In this document: one piece after another, positions 19,345-28,291 of the stretch | Position numbering within the stretch: the stretch's first letter is position 1 | How the letters are laid out: every line of letters begins with the position of its first letter | From: Mycolicibacterium llatzerense | GTDB taxonomy: Bacteria; Actinomycetota; Actinomycetes; Mycobacteriales; Mycobacteriaceae | Length of the DNA: 64,000 nt | Direction: 5' to 3' | Assembly: GCF_000878195.1 (NCBI RefSeq) | Contig: NZ_JXST01000017.1 | Location: forward strand, 1-64,000 | Made by a program: the position numbers and the translations under genes | The notes under the pieces: generated by a model | Databases searched by the model: none | What the model saw: the letters and a program-made list of their open reading frames with translations, nothing else | What the model was told of the DNA's origin: nothing

Positions 19345-19907
19345 CGCGCACCGCCCAACAGTGGCAGTAGCACGTCATCGATGAGCCGCGCGCTGAAAGC
19401 GGCGTCGACAGGTCGGTCGAGATGCATCTGCCGCAAGATCAGCGCCTCGGCCACATCGTGGACCAGCTCGACGTCGGTGTCGGCCGCGATGTCCCCCCGC
19501 GCGATGGCGCGCTGCAGCGCGTCATGGAAGGGCGAGAGTTCTTCCTTGTCGAGATGCTGGCGGATGGCCTCCGCGAGTTGTTCGTCGTGGCGCATGAGCG
19601 TCGCGAGTTCGGCCGTCACCCGCGTCAACGGATCGGCGACATTCGCGGCGATTGCCTCCATGACCGCGAACAGGTCACTGCGCAACGCCCCGGTATCCGG
19701 CATCGACGCGTTCCGGGCGGCATCCGCGGCGTCAAGTGTCGCGCGGACGAGTTGAGCCTTGTTCGGCCAGCGGCGATAGATGGTCGCCTTGCTGGCGCCG
19801 GCTCGCACGGCCACCGCATCGGTGGTCAATGCCGCGTAACCCCGCTCCACGAGCAACTCGGCCGTCGCGGCCAGCACCGCCTGTTCCCGCTCAGCTCCTC
19901 GCACCAT
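19341..19907 (-). CDS. TetR-family repressor of the monooxygenase operon
   Basis: A 188-residue regulator with an N-terminal helix-turn-helix (LTTDAVAVRAGASKATIYRRWPNKAQLV, about residues 27-54) and an all-helical ligand domain of the TetR C-terminal type. The start MVRGAERE at 19907 places the HTH at the normal distance; the frame remains open further upstream across the operator. The stop overlaps the start of the monooxygenase (ATGA). A 29-bp perfect palindrome lies four bases before its start codon, strongly suggesting autorepression with an aromatic or lipophilic inducer. Confidence 0.93.
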   Translation of the reverse strand: MVRGAEREQAVLAATAELLVERGYAALTTDAVAVRAGASKATIYRRWPNKAQLVRATLDAADAARNASMPDTGALRSDLFAVMEAIAANVADPLTRVTAELATLMRHDEQLAEAIRQHLDKEELSPFHDALQRAIARGDIAADTDVELVHDVAEALILRQMHLDRPVDAAFSARLIDDVLLPLLGGAR

Positions 19908-19911
19908 GGTC

Positions 19912-19940
19912 GAAGTGTACGAAACCGTTTCGTACACTTC
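19912..19940. promoter_or_regulatory. 29-bp palindromic TetR operator
   Basis: Two perfect 13-bp arms, GAAGTGTACGAAA (19912-19924) and TTTCGTACACTTC (19928-19940), flank CCG. The core GTACGAAA-N3-TTTCGTAC is of a kind often bound by TetR proteins. It lies just upstream of the tetR start and 84 bp before the divergent DUF35 gene. It should repress tetR and the monooxygenase, and might also affect the rightward pair. Confidence 0.88.
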
Positions 19941-20024
19941 AAGCGATTCAAGATGCTTTCCCGGTGTCCGGGACAGAACTGCAACACGTTTCAGTTTCTT
20001 CCGGTCGCCGGTTACTCTGAGCTG

Positions 20025-20474
20025 GTGCCAGGAGTGACGGACGCCGGGAGTCAGCCGGCAATCGAAGGTTGGTGGGACACCGACGAGAGCGGTGCGCCGC
20101 ACCTCATCGGGGCCAAGTGCCCGCAGTGCGGGACATATGTCTTCCCGCCCCGCGCCAACAACTGCCCCAGCCCGGCTTGCGACAGTGACGTGCTTGAGCC
20201 CGTCGCGTTGTCGCGCCGCGGCACGGTATGGAGCTACACCGAAAACCGGTATCCCCCGCCGGCGCCGTACCCGGCGTCTGATCCGTTCGAGCCGTTCGCC
20301 ATCGCCGCCGTCCAGCTGGAGGCCGAAGGCCTCATCGTGCTGGGCAAGGTCGTCGAGGGCACGCTCGCCGCGGACCTCAAGGTCGGCATGGAGATGGAAC
20401 TGACGACGATGCCGCTGTACACCGATGCCGATGGCGTCGAGCGGACCACCTACGCCTGGGAGATCGCCAAATGA
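20025..20474 (+). CDS. DUF35 OB-fold protein with zinc ribbon (Rv1628c-like)
   Basis: A 149-residue protein with a rubredoxin-like zinc ribbon (CPQCGTY...CPSPAC, about residues 32-52) followed by an OB-fold. DUF35 proteins pair with thiolase-like or lipid-transfer partners, forming complexes that act on acyl-CoA intermediates in steroid side-chain or fatty-acid breakdown. The partner is the next gene, whose start overlaps its stop (ATGA). The GTG at 20025 was chosen; a GTG at 20034 is also possible. The gene pair occupies the same place relative to polA and pdtaR as Rv1628c/Rv1627c. Confidence 0.9.
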   Translation: MPGVTDAGSQPAIEGWWDTDESGAPHLIGAKCPQCGTYVFPPRANNCPSPACDSDVLEPVALSRRGTVWSYTENRYPPPAPYPASDPFEPFAIAAVQLEAEGLIVLGKVVEGTLAADLKVGMEMELTTMPLYTDADGVERTTYAWEIAK

Positions 20475-21673
20475 GCACTCCAGATCCCTTGTACATCCTC
20501 GGTGCGGGCATGCACCCGTGGGGCAAGTGGGGCCGTGACTTCACCGAGTACGGCGTCGTCGCCGCCCGCGCCGCGCTGGCCGAGGCCGGCCTGGACTGGC
20601 GTCAGATCCAGCTGGTCGCCGGTGCCGACACCATCCGCAACGGCTACCCCGGCTTCATCGCCGGTTCGACCTTCGCCCAGAAGCTGGGCTGGAACGGCGT
20701 GCCGGTCTCGTCGTCGTATGCCGCGTGTGCCAGCGGCTCGCAGGCCCTGCAGAGCGCCCGCGCGCACATCCTGGCCGGCTTCTGCGACGTCGCGCTGGTC
20801 ATCGGCGCCGACACCACACCGAAGGGCGCCTTCGCCCCGGTCGGTGGCGAGCGCAAGAACGATCCCGACTGGCAGCGCTTCCACCTGCTGGGCGCCATGA
20901 ACCCGGTGTACTTCGCCCTGCTGGCTCGCCGCCGCATGGACCTCTACGGCGCCACGTCCGAGGACTTCGCCCAGATCAAGGTGAAGAACTCCAAGCACGG
21001 TCTGAACAACCCGAATGCCCGCTACCACAAGGAAGCTTCGGTCGAGGACGTGCTGGCCAGCCCGGTCGTCTCCGACCCGCTGCGCCAGCTGGACATCTGC
21101 GCCACCTCGGACGGCGCCGCCGCGCTGATCGTGGCCAGCGCCGAATTCGCGCGCAAGCACCTCGGCTCGCTCGACGGCGTGCCGTCGGTGCGCGCGATCA
21201 GCACCGTCACCCCGCAGTACCCGCAGCACCTGCCCGAATTGCCGGACATCGCAACGGATTCCACCGCGGCCATCGCCGGACCGGACCGGGTGTTCAAGGA
21301 CCAGATCCTCGATGCGGCGTACGCCGAGGCCGGCATCGGCCCCGACGACGTCAACCTCGCGGAGGTCTACGACCTGTCGACCGCTCTCGAGCTCGACTGG
21401 TACGAGCACCTCGGCCTGTGCGCCAAGGGCGAGGGCGAGCAGCTGCTGCGCTCCGGTGCCACCACCATCGGCGGCCGGGTACCGGTCAACGCGTCGGGTG
21501 GTCTGGCCTGCTTCGGTGAGGCCATCCCGGCCCAGGCCATCGCGCAGGTGTGTGAGCTGACCTGGCAGCTGAAGGGTCAAGCCACCGGCCGCCAGGTCGA
21601 AGGCGCCCGCGTGGGCGTGACCGCGAACCAGGGCCTGTTCGGCCACGGTTCGTCGGTGATCGTCGCGCGCTAG
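20471..21673 (+). CDS. Thiolase-like lipid-transfer protein (Rv1627c-like)
   Basis: A 400-residue SCP2-thiolase-type protein. The nucleophilic-Cys segment SSSYAACASGSQAL (C86) and the C-terminal NASGGLACFGE are present. The last conserved motif reads GLFGHGSS rather than the CxG of biosynthetic thiolases, which is usual in lipid-transfer and aldolase-like members. Together with the DUF35 partner it may cleave or transfer acyl-CoA, possibly of steroid origin. It is not a classical degradative thiolase. The start overlaps the DUF35 stop, so the two subunits are made together. Confidence 0.92.
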   Translation: MSTPDPLYILGAGMHPWGKWGRDFTEYGVVAARAALAEAGLDWRQIQLVAGADTIRNGYPGFIAGSTFAQKLGWNGVPVSSSYAACASGSQALQSARAHILAGFCDVALVIGADTTPKGAFAPVGGERKNDPDWQRFHLLGAMNPVYFALLARRRMDLYGATSEDFAQIKVKNSKHGLNNPNARYHKEASVEDVLASPVVSDPLRQLDICATSDGAAALIVASAEFARKHLGSLDGVPSVRAISTVTPQYPQHLPELPDIATDSTAAIAGPDRVFKDQILDAAYAEAGIGPDDVNLAEVYDLSTALELDWYEHLGLCAKGEGEQLLRSGATTIGGRVPVNASGGLACFGEAIPAQAIAQVCELTWQLKGQATGRQVEGARVGVTANQGLFGHGSSVIVAR

Positions 21674-21686
21674 TTTTCCGGGCCGC

Positions 21687-21743
21687 CGAACGTGCAGAAA
21701 ATCCCGAGGAATTTCCCATTCCCCGGGATTTTCTGCACGCTGG
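21687..21743. repeat. 57-bp palindromic element, copy B
   Basis: A perfect 16-bp stem, CGTGCAGAAAATCCCG (21691-21706) and CGGGATTTTCTGCACG (21724-21739), with a smaller GGAAT/ATTCC pair inside the loop (21708-21712, 21718-21722). It starts 14 bases after the thiolase-like stop and ends 7 bases before the DUF167 start. The outer sequence and length match copies A and C. Confidence 0.87.
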
Positions 21744-21750
21744 GGCAGTG

Positions 21751-21972
21751 ATGATTTCGGTCCGCGTCAAGCCAGGCAGCCGCAAAGGGCCGTTGGTCGA
21801 GACCGACGACGACGGCACCTTGGTTGTCTACGTCCGTGAGCAGGCCGTGGACGGCAAGGCCAACACCGCGGTGATCCGGGTGCTCGCCGAGCATTTCGGG
21901 GTGCCGAAGTCGCGGGTGGAGTTGGTGTCCGGCGCCGCGGCCCGGATCAAGAGGTTCCGGGTCGACGAGTAG
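21751..21972 (+). CDS. DUF167 (UPF0235/YggU) family protein
   Basis: A 73-residue protein with the DUF167 pattern VRVKPGSRK...VREQAVDGKANTAVIRVLAEHFGVPKS...VELVSGAAARIKRF, which forms a small alpha/beta fold. Function is unknown across bacteria and archaea. The ATG at 21751 was taken although a GTG precedes it directly. It sits 18 bases before the macro-domain gene on the same strand. Palindromic element B covers most of its upstream region, leaving only about seven bases between hairpin and start. Confidence 0.9.
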   Translation: MISVRVKPGSRKGPLVETDDDGTLVVYVREQAVDGKANTAVIRVLAEHFGVPKSRVELVSGAAARIKRFRVDE

Positions 21973-21990
21973 CGCGGGGATACTGCTGTC

Positions 21991-22920
21991 ATGCTCCGCA
22001 TCACCGCAGTCCTCGGCGATATCACCCAGCAGGATGTCGATGCGATCGTCAATGCCGCCAACAACGCCATGCGTGGCGGCGGTGGCGTCGACGGTGCGAT
22101 TCACCGGGCCGGCGGACCGGCCGTGCTGCGGGACTGCATCGACCGCTTCCCCGACGGTCTGGCCACCGGTGACGCCGGCTGGACGACCGCCGGAGCGCTT
22201 CCGGCCCGTTGGGTGATCCACACCGTCGGGCCGAATTACCGCGCGGGCCAACGTGATCCGGAGTTGTTGCGGTCCTGCTACCGCCGCTGCATCGAAGTCG
22301 CCGACGAACTCGGCGCGCGCACCGTGGCCTTCCCGTTGATCAGTGCGGGCATCTACGGCTGGCCACTCCATGACGCAATGATGATTGCCGCTGAGACGGT
22401 TTCGTCGGCCACGACGATGGTCGAAGACGTCCGTTTGGTGGCGATCGACAAGGAGACATCCCGGAAGATCGAACAGCTCGTGATGTTCGCTACGCCCCTG
22501 CGGATATTGCAGGGTGTGCAGGCGCTACACATGCGTGGCTACCACCGCATTCGGCTCACGCCCGGGCTGAGTCCGTCCGGTGCGTATTGGCGGGTGAGCA
22601 TCGAGCACGCCGATGGTTCCGGGAACGAAGCCGGCCAAAATCGAATCGGCTACTCCAGCTCAGCGGGATCCGACTTCCTCGGTCGCACCGTCGACCTCAG
22701 TGCCACTGCGGACACCGTCGCCGAGGTGATCCTGGGAGCACTGCCGACAGCCACCGCACGTGCCGACGACACCGACTATGCCGATTGGTTTGCCGGCTTG
22801 CTGGCCCGAGTCGAGGAACTCATCCAACTGCCCATCGCCTACGCCGACTTCCCGCTCAATACCGATGGTTGGGATGTCGGCGGCACCGTCTACCCACCTC
22901 CACCGCCTCCCCGAACGTGA
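21991..22920 (+). CDS. Macro-domain protein with an extra C-terminal domain
   Basis: A 309-residue protein. Residues 1-160 form a macro domain of the MacroD/YmdB type: LGDITQQDVDAIVNAANNAMRGGGGVDGAIHRAGG, then ISAGIYGWP. These bind ADP-ribose and often remove mono-ADP-ribose from proteins or O-acetyl-ADP-ribose. Residues about 165-300 form a second unit (MRGYHRIRLTPGLSPSGAYWRVSI, then DWFAGLLARVEELIQ) that I know only as an uncharacterised, sometimes free-standing actinobacterial family. The Pro-rich end and the TGA lie inside palindromic element C. It follows DUF167 by 18 bases. Confidence 0.88.
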   Translation: MLRITAVLGDITQQDVDAIVNAANNAMRGGGGVDGAIHRAGGPAVLRDCIDRFPDGLATGDAGWTTAGALPARWVIHTVGPNYRAGQRDPELLRSCYRRCIEVADELGARTVAFPLISAGIYGWPLHDAMMIAAETVSSATTMVEDVRLVAIDKETSRKIEQLVMFATPLRILQGVQALHMRGYHRIRLTPGLSPSGAYWRVSIEHADGSGNEAGQNRIGYSSSAGSDFLGRTVDLSATADTVAEVILGALPTATARADDTDYADWFAGLLARVEELIQLPIAYADFPLNTDGWDVGGTVYPPPPPPRT

Positions 22921-22968
22921 AGAAAGTCGCGAGAATCCATCGACTTCTCGGGATCTTCTTCACGCTCG
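22912..22968. repeat. 57-bp palindromic element, copy C
   Basis: Outer arms CGAACGTGAAGAA (22912-22924) and TTCTTCACGCTCG (22956-22968) pair with one G.T, and inner GAGAA/TTCTC continues the stem. The macro-domain gene uses the TGA within the left arm (22918-22920) as its stop. The element sits between two convergent genes and could act as a bidirectional terminator. Confidence 0.85.
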
Positions 22969-22986
22969 GCGCCAACGGGCTCCAAC

Positions 22987-23707
<721 letters not shown>

Positions 23708-23721
<14 letters not shown>

Positions 23722-24553
23722 CGGGCACCCCCAGGTATGCGGCGATGACCTTCGGGTCCTCGCGAATCTCGGCCGGTAGGCCTTCGGCGATCTTGCGCCC
23801 GAACTCCAGCACCACGATGCGGTCGGTGACGCCCATGACCAGGCGCATGTCGTGTTCGATCAGCAGCACGGTGTAGCCGTCGTCCCGGATCGCCTGGATC
23901 AATTCGATCAGCGCGGACTTCTCGCTCGGGTTGAAGCCTGCGGCGGGCTCGTCCAGGCACAGCAGTTTCGGCTCGGTGGCCAGGGCCCGCGCGATCTCCA
24001 GTCGGCGCTGATCGCCGTAGGACAGGTTCCTGGCCTTCTCCTCGCCGCGGTGCGCGATCCCCACGAATTGCAGAAGCGCCGTGGCGCGTTCGATCGCGTC
24101 GCGCTCCTCCCGCCGGTGCCGCGCAGAACGCAGGAGCGCGCCGGGCACCGATGTCTTGTGCCGGGCGTCGGTGCCGACGACGACGTTCTCCAGCGCGGTC
24201 ATCTCACCCCACAGCCGGATGTTCTGGAAGGTGCGAGCGATGCCACGCCGCGTGATCTCATGGCGCTTGATCTTGCCGAGCGGCGCGCCGTCGAACATCA
24301 CCGAACCGGACGACGGCCGGTACACGCCGGTGATCGCGTTGAAGCAGGTCGTCTTGCCGGCACCGTTGGGACCGATGAGACCGAGAATCTCGCCGCGCCG
24401 GATATCGAACGTCACGGCATCGAGCGCGGTGAGCCCACCGAACTTGACAGTGAGATCAGTTGTCGCCAAGAGCTTTTCGCCCTCCGCGACCTGCACGTCG
24501 CGGTGCAGTGCGGCAAGTTCCTCGTCGGGTGCGGGCTCGATCGGGGCGCTCAT
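23708..24553 (-). CDS. livG: Branched-chain amino-acid ABC transporter ATPase LivG
   Basis: A 281-residue ABC ATPase with Walker A GPNGAGKTT (near residue 60), signature LSYGDQRRLEIARAL and Walker B LLCLDEPAAGFNP. The LivG-type long insertion between Q-loop and signature is present. An N-terminal acidic leader of about 25 residues precedes the domain. Together with LivF it forms the heteromeric nucleotide-binding pair. The start overlaps the livM stop (ATGA). Confidence 0.95.
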
Positions 24554-25740
24554 GCCGCCGCCTTCGAATCGTCGGCATTGCGCAACAACCTGCGCGCGGA
24601 CTTGCCGTACGCCAGCAGCTGCTGGCGTACCGGGAACAGACCCTGCGGACGGAAGATCATCAGTACCACCAGCGCCAGGCCGAAGAACAGGTATTTGAGG
24701 TCACCGAGGTTGATGCCGAGCAGGTGCACCCCGAGTAGCCGGTTGGGCAGATACACGATGATGAACGCGCCGATGATCACGCCGAGCTTGTTGCCCTGCC
24801 CGCCGAGTACCACGGCACACAGGAACAGCATCGAGTTGATGATGTTGAAGGTCGGCGGCGCGACGTACTGCACCTGGCCGGCATACAGCGCGCCTGACAG
24901 GCCACCGATGCCCGCGCCGATGACGAACGCCCAGAGCTTGAACTTGAAGGTGTTGACGCCCATCACTTCTGCAGCGTCCTCGTCCTCCCGGATGGCGACC
25001 CAGGCCCGGCCAACGCGACTGCGCTCCAGGTTGCCGACCAGCAGCAGGATGCCGATCATGAGGACCAGCCCGAGCCAGAACCACCAGGTGCCGTAGTTGG
25101 CATGGCCGGCGGAGTTGCCGCTGGAGAACACGCCGTTGGGGAGCCGGTCCGTCTCCCCCACCCGCGGATAGGCGATCTGGTTGAGGCCGCGCGCACCGTT
25201 GGTCAGGTCGGAGAGGTTGTCGGCCAGGAGCCGGATGATCTCGCCGAATCCCAGCGTGACGATCGCGAGGTAGTCGCCGCGCAGCCGCAGGGTCGGGATG
25301 CCCAGCACCAGACCGGCCAATGCGGTGACGGCCATGGCCAGCGGCACGCAGGCGAGCCAGGCCCAGTCCTTGTTGAGGAAACCGTCGACCCCGACCTGGT
25401 TCCACGGGCTGTCCGGGCTGGTCAGCAGCGCGACGGTGTAGGCGCCGACGGCGTAGAACCCGACATAGCCGAGGTCGAGCAATCCTGCTTGGCCCACAAC
25501 CACATTGAGGCCGATCGCGATGATCGCCACCATCGCGAACTGCGCCATGGTGCCGCCGAAGCTGATGCCCGGGGTGTTGAGGAACGGCGGCGTGTACAGC
25601 GGCAGCAGCGCCACCACGGTGAACGCAAGCAGCCCGAAGACCCATTTCGCGGGCCGGCTCTGCTGATCCCACCACTGGCGCAACTGGTCGCCGGGGGCCA
25701 GCACGTACCGGCTCCGGCCGCGGGTGCGCTCGTCGCTCAT
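24550..25740 (-). CDS. livM: Branched-chain amino-acid ABC transporter permease LivM
   Basis: A 396-residue inner-membrane protein with about nine to ten helices and the family's EAA-like loop GVNTFKFKLWAFVIGAGIGG. A periplasmic loop of about 35 residues lies near RGLNQIAYPRVGE. The C-terminal about 30 residues are basic and cytoplasmic. It forms the channel with LivH. ATGA overlaps link it to livH before it and livG after it. Confidence 0.95.
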   Translation of the reverse strand: MSDERTRGRSRYVLAPGDQLRQWWDQQSRPAKWVFGLLAFTVVALLPLYTPPFLNTPGISFGGTMAQFAMVAIIAIGLNVVVGQAGLLDLGYVGFYAVGAYTVALLTSPDSPWNQVGVDGFLNKDWAWLACVPLAMAVTALAGLVLGIPTLRLRGDYLAIVTLGFGEIIRLLADNLSDLTNGARGLNQIAYPRVGETDRLPNGVFSSGNSAGHANYGTWWFWLGLVLMIGILLLVGNLERSRVGRAWVAIREDEDAAEVMGVNTFKFKLWAFVIGAGIGGLSGALYAGQVQYVAPPTFNIINSMLFLCAVVLGGQGNKLGVIIGAFIIVYLPNRLLGVHLLGINLGDLKYLFFGLALVVLMIFRPQGLFPVRQQLLAYGKSARRLLRNADDSKAAA

Positions 25741-26774
25741 GCTCGTGCCTTCCCGAGACTTTCACCGAGTATCCCGGTGGGACGGATCAGCAGCACCAGC
25801 ACCAGGAGCACGAAGGCCACCACGTCGCGCCATTGGGTGCCGAAGAATGCCTGCCCGTAGTTCTCCATCACGCCGAGGATCAACCCGCCGAGCAGCGCGC
25901 CCCGCAGGTTGCCGATGCCGCCGAGCACCGCGGCCGAAAACGCCTTGATTCCCAACAGAAATCCGCCCGAGTAGATGATGCCCTGCGGCACCTTCAACGT
26001 GAAGAGCAGTGCGGCGGCGCCGGCCAGCAGGCCGCCGATGAGGAACGTGGTGAGAATGATGCGCTCGCGCGATACGCCCATGAGGGTGGCGGTCGCCGGG
26101 TCCTGGGCGACGGCCCGGATGCCGCGGCCGAACTTGGTGCGGTTGAGCGCGATGTCGGTCAGCAACGCCAGCACGACGGCGGCGACCACGATGACGATGG
26201 TGACGTTCGAGATGTTCGCAGAGAAGAGGGTGAACTGAGTCTTGGGCTGCACCAGGATGATCGGCTGTTGCGCATTGCTGCCGCCGAATCCTTTGAGAAT
26301 CTTCGGCAACACGAAATGCACGAACTCCTGCAGGACGAACGACATGCCGATCGCGGTGATCAGGAACGTCAAACCGCGCGCATTGCGACGGCGCAGTGGC
26401 CGGTAGGCCACGACCTCCAGCCCGACGGCGGCAGCACCGGAGACCAGCATCGCGACGAGCATGGCAATGCCCAGATAGCAGATCGTCAACCCGACGCCCA
26501 GGCTGTAGGCATTACCGCTGGGCTTGAAGCCGAGGATGATCTGCAGCGCGAAGTACGCGCCGAACATGCCGAACATGAAGATTTCCGAGTGCGCGAAGTT
26601 GATGAGTCGCAGCACGCCGAACACCAGCGTGTAGCCGACGGCAACCAGGGCATAGATCGCACCCCACGACAACCCGTCAATCGTCAACTGCCAGAACCCG
26701 TTCAACAGGTTGTCGACATTGAAATTGATATTGGCCGCGGTGCACACGTAGGGGCCGACGCAGTCGGGTGTCAT
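25737..26774 (-). CDS. livH: Branched-chain amino-acid ABC transporter permease LivH
   Basis: A 345-residue permease with about eight to nine helices. LivH-type signatures include GLSWGAIYALVAVGYTLVFGVLRLIN near residue 35 and GGIGNLRGALLGGLILG near the end. An N-terminal extension of about 30 residues with two cysteines precedes the first helix. The permease block is 95 bp downstream of the binding-protein gene, with a hairpin between that may lower its expression relative to livK. Confidence 0.95.
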   Translation of the reverse strand: MTPDCVGPYVCTAANINFNVDNLLNGFWQLTIDGLSWGAIYALVAVGYTLVFGVLRLINFAHSEIFMFGMFGAYFALQIILGFKPSGNAYSLGVGLTICYLGIAMLVAMLVSGAAAVGLEVVAYRPLRRRNARGLTFLITAIGMSFVLQEFVHFVLPKILKGFGGSNAQQPIILVQPKTQFTLFSANISNVTIVIVVAAVVLALLTDIALNRTKFGRGIRAVAQDPATATLMGVSRERIILTTFLIGGLLAGAAALLFTLKVPQGIIYSGGFLLGIKAFSAAVLGGIGNLRGALLGGLILGVMENYGQAFFGTQWRDVVAFVLLVLVLLIRPTGILGESLGKARA

Positions 26775-26822
26775 CGGGTGGCGGCTCCTCGGTTGTCGCG
26801 GTGGTGACTTGTCTGCGAACGA

Positions 26823-26856
26823 ACGACGCGCCCGGCACGGGGTCCGGACGCGTCGT
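26823..26856 (-). terminator. Hairpin between livK and livH
   Basis: ACGACGCG (26823-26830) pairs with CGCGTCGT (26849-26856), with a GC-rich inner CCGG/CCGG. It lies in the 95-bp livK-livH gap. Such structures often stabilise the binding-protein mRNA or partially terminate, giving more binding protein than permease. Confidence 0.45.
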
Positions 26857-26869
26857 CGTCTGCAGGTTC

Positions 26870-28084
26870 CTACTGGACCTTGTAGATCCAGATCAGGTTG
26901 GTGGTCAGCTCACCCTTGTTGTTCCACTGGTACTTGCGGGCCACACCCTGGCCTTCGTACTTGGTGACGAAGTCCAGCAGCGCGGGCCGGGTGACCGCAC
27001 CGGAGTCGATGCCCTTGACCAGGATGGTGCCCAGGTCGTAGCCCTCGGTGCTGTAGGTGCCGGGCTCCTGCCCGAACTTCTTGGTGTACTCCTCGGCGAA
27101 CTGCTTGCTCGCCGGGCCGCACGGGCAGGACAGGATGGCGCCCTTGGTGGCCTCGCCGCCCTGCTTGACGAACTCGGGGTCCTTGGTGCCGTCGGCGCTG
27201 GCGAACGTCGCGGTCACGCCACCATCCTTGAGCTGCTGCGCGAACGTCGCGGCTTCGGCGTAGTACCCGCTGTAGAAGATCGCGTCCGGTGCCGCACCCT
27301 TGATCTGGGTGACGGCGGCCGAGAAGTCCTTGTCGCCCTTCTTGACCGAGATGTTGCACGCCGAATCGGCGACCGGTCCGAGCGTGGTGCGCACGGCGGT
27401 GGCCAGGCCCAGGCCGTAGTCGGTGCTGTCGTCGACGACGCAGACCTTCTTGTTCTTGAGCGTGTTCTTCAGGTAGTTCGCGACCGACGGACCCTGCACG
27501 CCGTCATTGGCCAGACCGCGGAAGAAGGTCTTCCAGCCGTTCTCGCTCAGCGTCACGTTGGTGGCCGAGGCGGTGGCGGCGACCAGGCCGGCCTGGTCGA
27601 AGACGGTGCCGGTGGCCTTCGTCTCGCCGGAGAAGGCCGGGCCGACCAGGCCGATGGTGAACTTGTCGTCGACGATCTGCGGTGCGATGCCCGTCGCCTT
27701 CTGCGGGTCGCCTTCGGTGTCGAAGGTCTTGAGCGTCACCTGGCAGCCCGGGTTGGCCGCGTTGTGCTTGTCGATGGCGAGCTGCACGCCGTCCTTGATG
27801 TTGATGCCGAGCGCGGCATCAGGACCGTTCAGGGCACCAGCCATGGCGATGGAGACCGGCGGGCAGGTCGCCTTGCCGTCGCCGGCGGGATCGGCGGGAG
27901 TCGCGCCCCCGGCGGCCTTGATCTCCGCGCCGTTCTCGTCGATCTGCACCTGCTCCACGATCTTGAGATTCGAGCCGGCGGCGCCGCTCTGCTTCGGTTC
28001 GGACTGGCTGCATCCCGCCACACCGAACACGATCAGACCGGCACTGCCGACTGCAAGAGCATTCCGAGCTACGCGACTGCGCAC
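26870..28084 (-). CDS. livK: Branched-chain amino-acid-binding lipoprotein
   Basis: A 404-residue lipoprotein. The signal peptide ends in a VAGC lipobox (C25), followed by a flexible Ser/Ala-rich linker and a type I periplasmic-binding fold (Leu/Ile/Val-binding protein family, PSIAMAGALNGPDA-like start at about residue 78). Cysteine pairs such as CPP...PGC and DSACNI suggest disulfides. It captures the substrate outside the membrane for LivHMGF. The GTG at 28084 gives a proper signal sequence. Specificity (branched-chain or other amides) cannot be read. Confidence 0.93.
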   Translation of the reverse strand: MRSRVARNALAVGSAGLIVFGVAGCSQSEPKQSGAAGSNLKIVEQVQIDENGAEIKAAGGATPADPAGDGKATCPPVSIAMAGALNGPDAALGINIKDGVQLAIDKHNAANPGCQVTLKTFDTEGDPQKATGIAPQIVDDKFTIGLVGPAFSGETKATGTVFDQAGLVAATASATNVTLSENGWKTFFRGLANDGVQGPSVANYLKNTLKNKKVCVVDDSTDYGLGLATAVRTTLGPVADSACNISVKKGDKDFSAAVTQIKGAAPDAIFYSGYYAEAATFAQQLKDGGVTATFASADGTKDPEFVKQGGEATKGAILSCPCGPASKQFAEEYTKKFGQEPGTYSTEGYDLGTILVKGIDSGAVTRPALLDFVTKYEGQGVARKYQWNNKGELTTNLIWIYKVQ

Positions 28085-28291
28085 GCTTCACCTCCGGGTC
28101 ATGGTTACGTGGCACCGGACGTGGCCCGACTCTTCGCAGGTAAGGCCCGATGTCCGCTACTTCGCGTAGACAGTAACCAACACGACGCGGCGATACGCGC
28201 TGTTGAGCGATGCTCGCCAACCTTGTGTCGAGCGGACCTGTGTAAATGCTGCGGCCCGAAACACAGAGTTAACGAGAGCCGGCGCCGCGAC

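Noticed and set aside
28258..28273. GAAAC-N6-TTAAC, a possible GlnR AC-n9-AC site upstream of livK
   Set aside because: Only one weak half-site fits, and it lies about 175 bp from the livK start near the pdtaR stop; without a second match the evidence is too thin.
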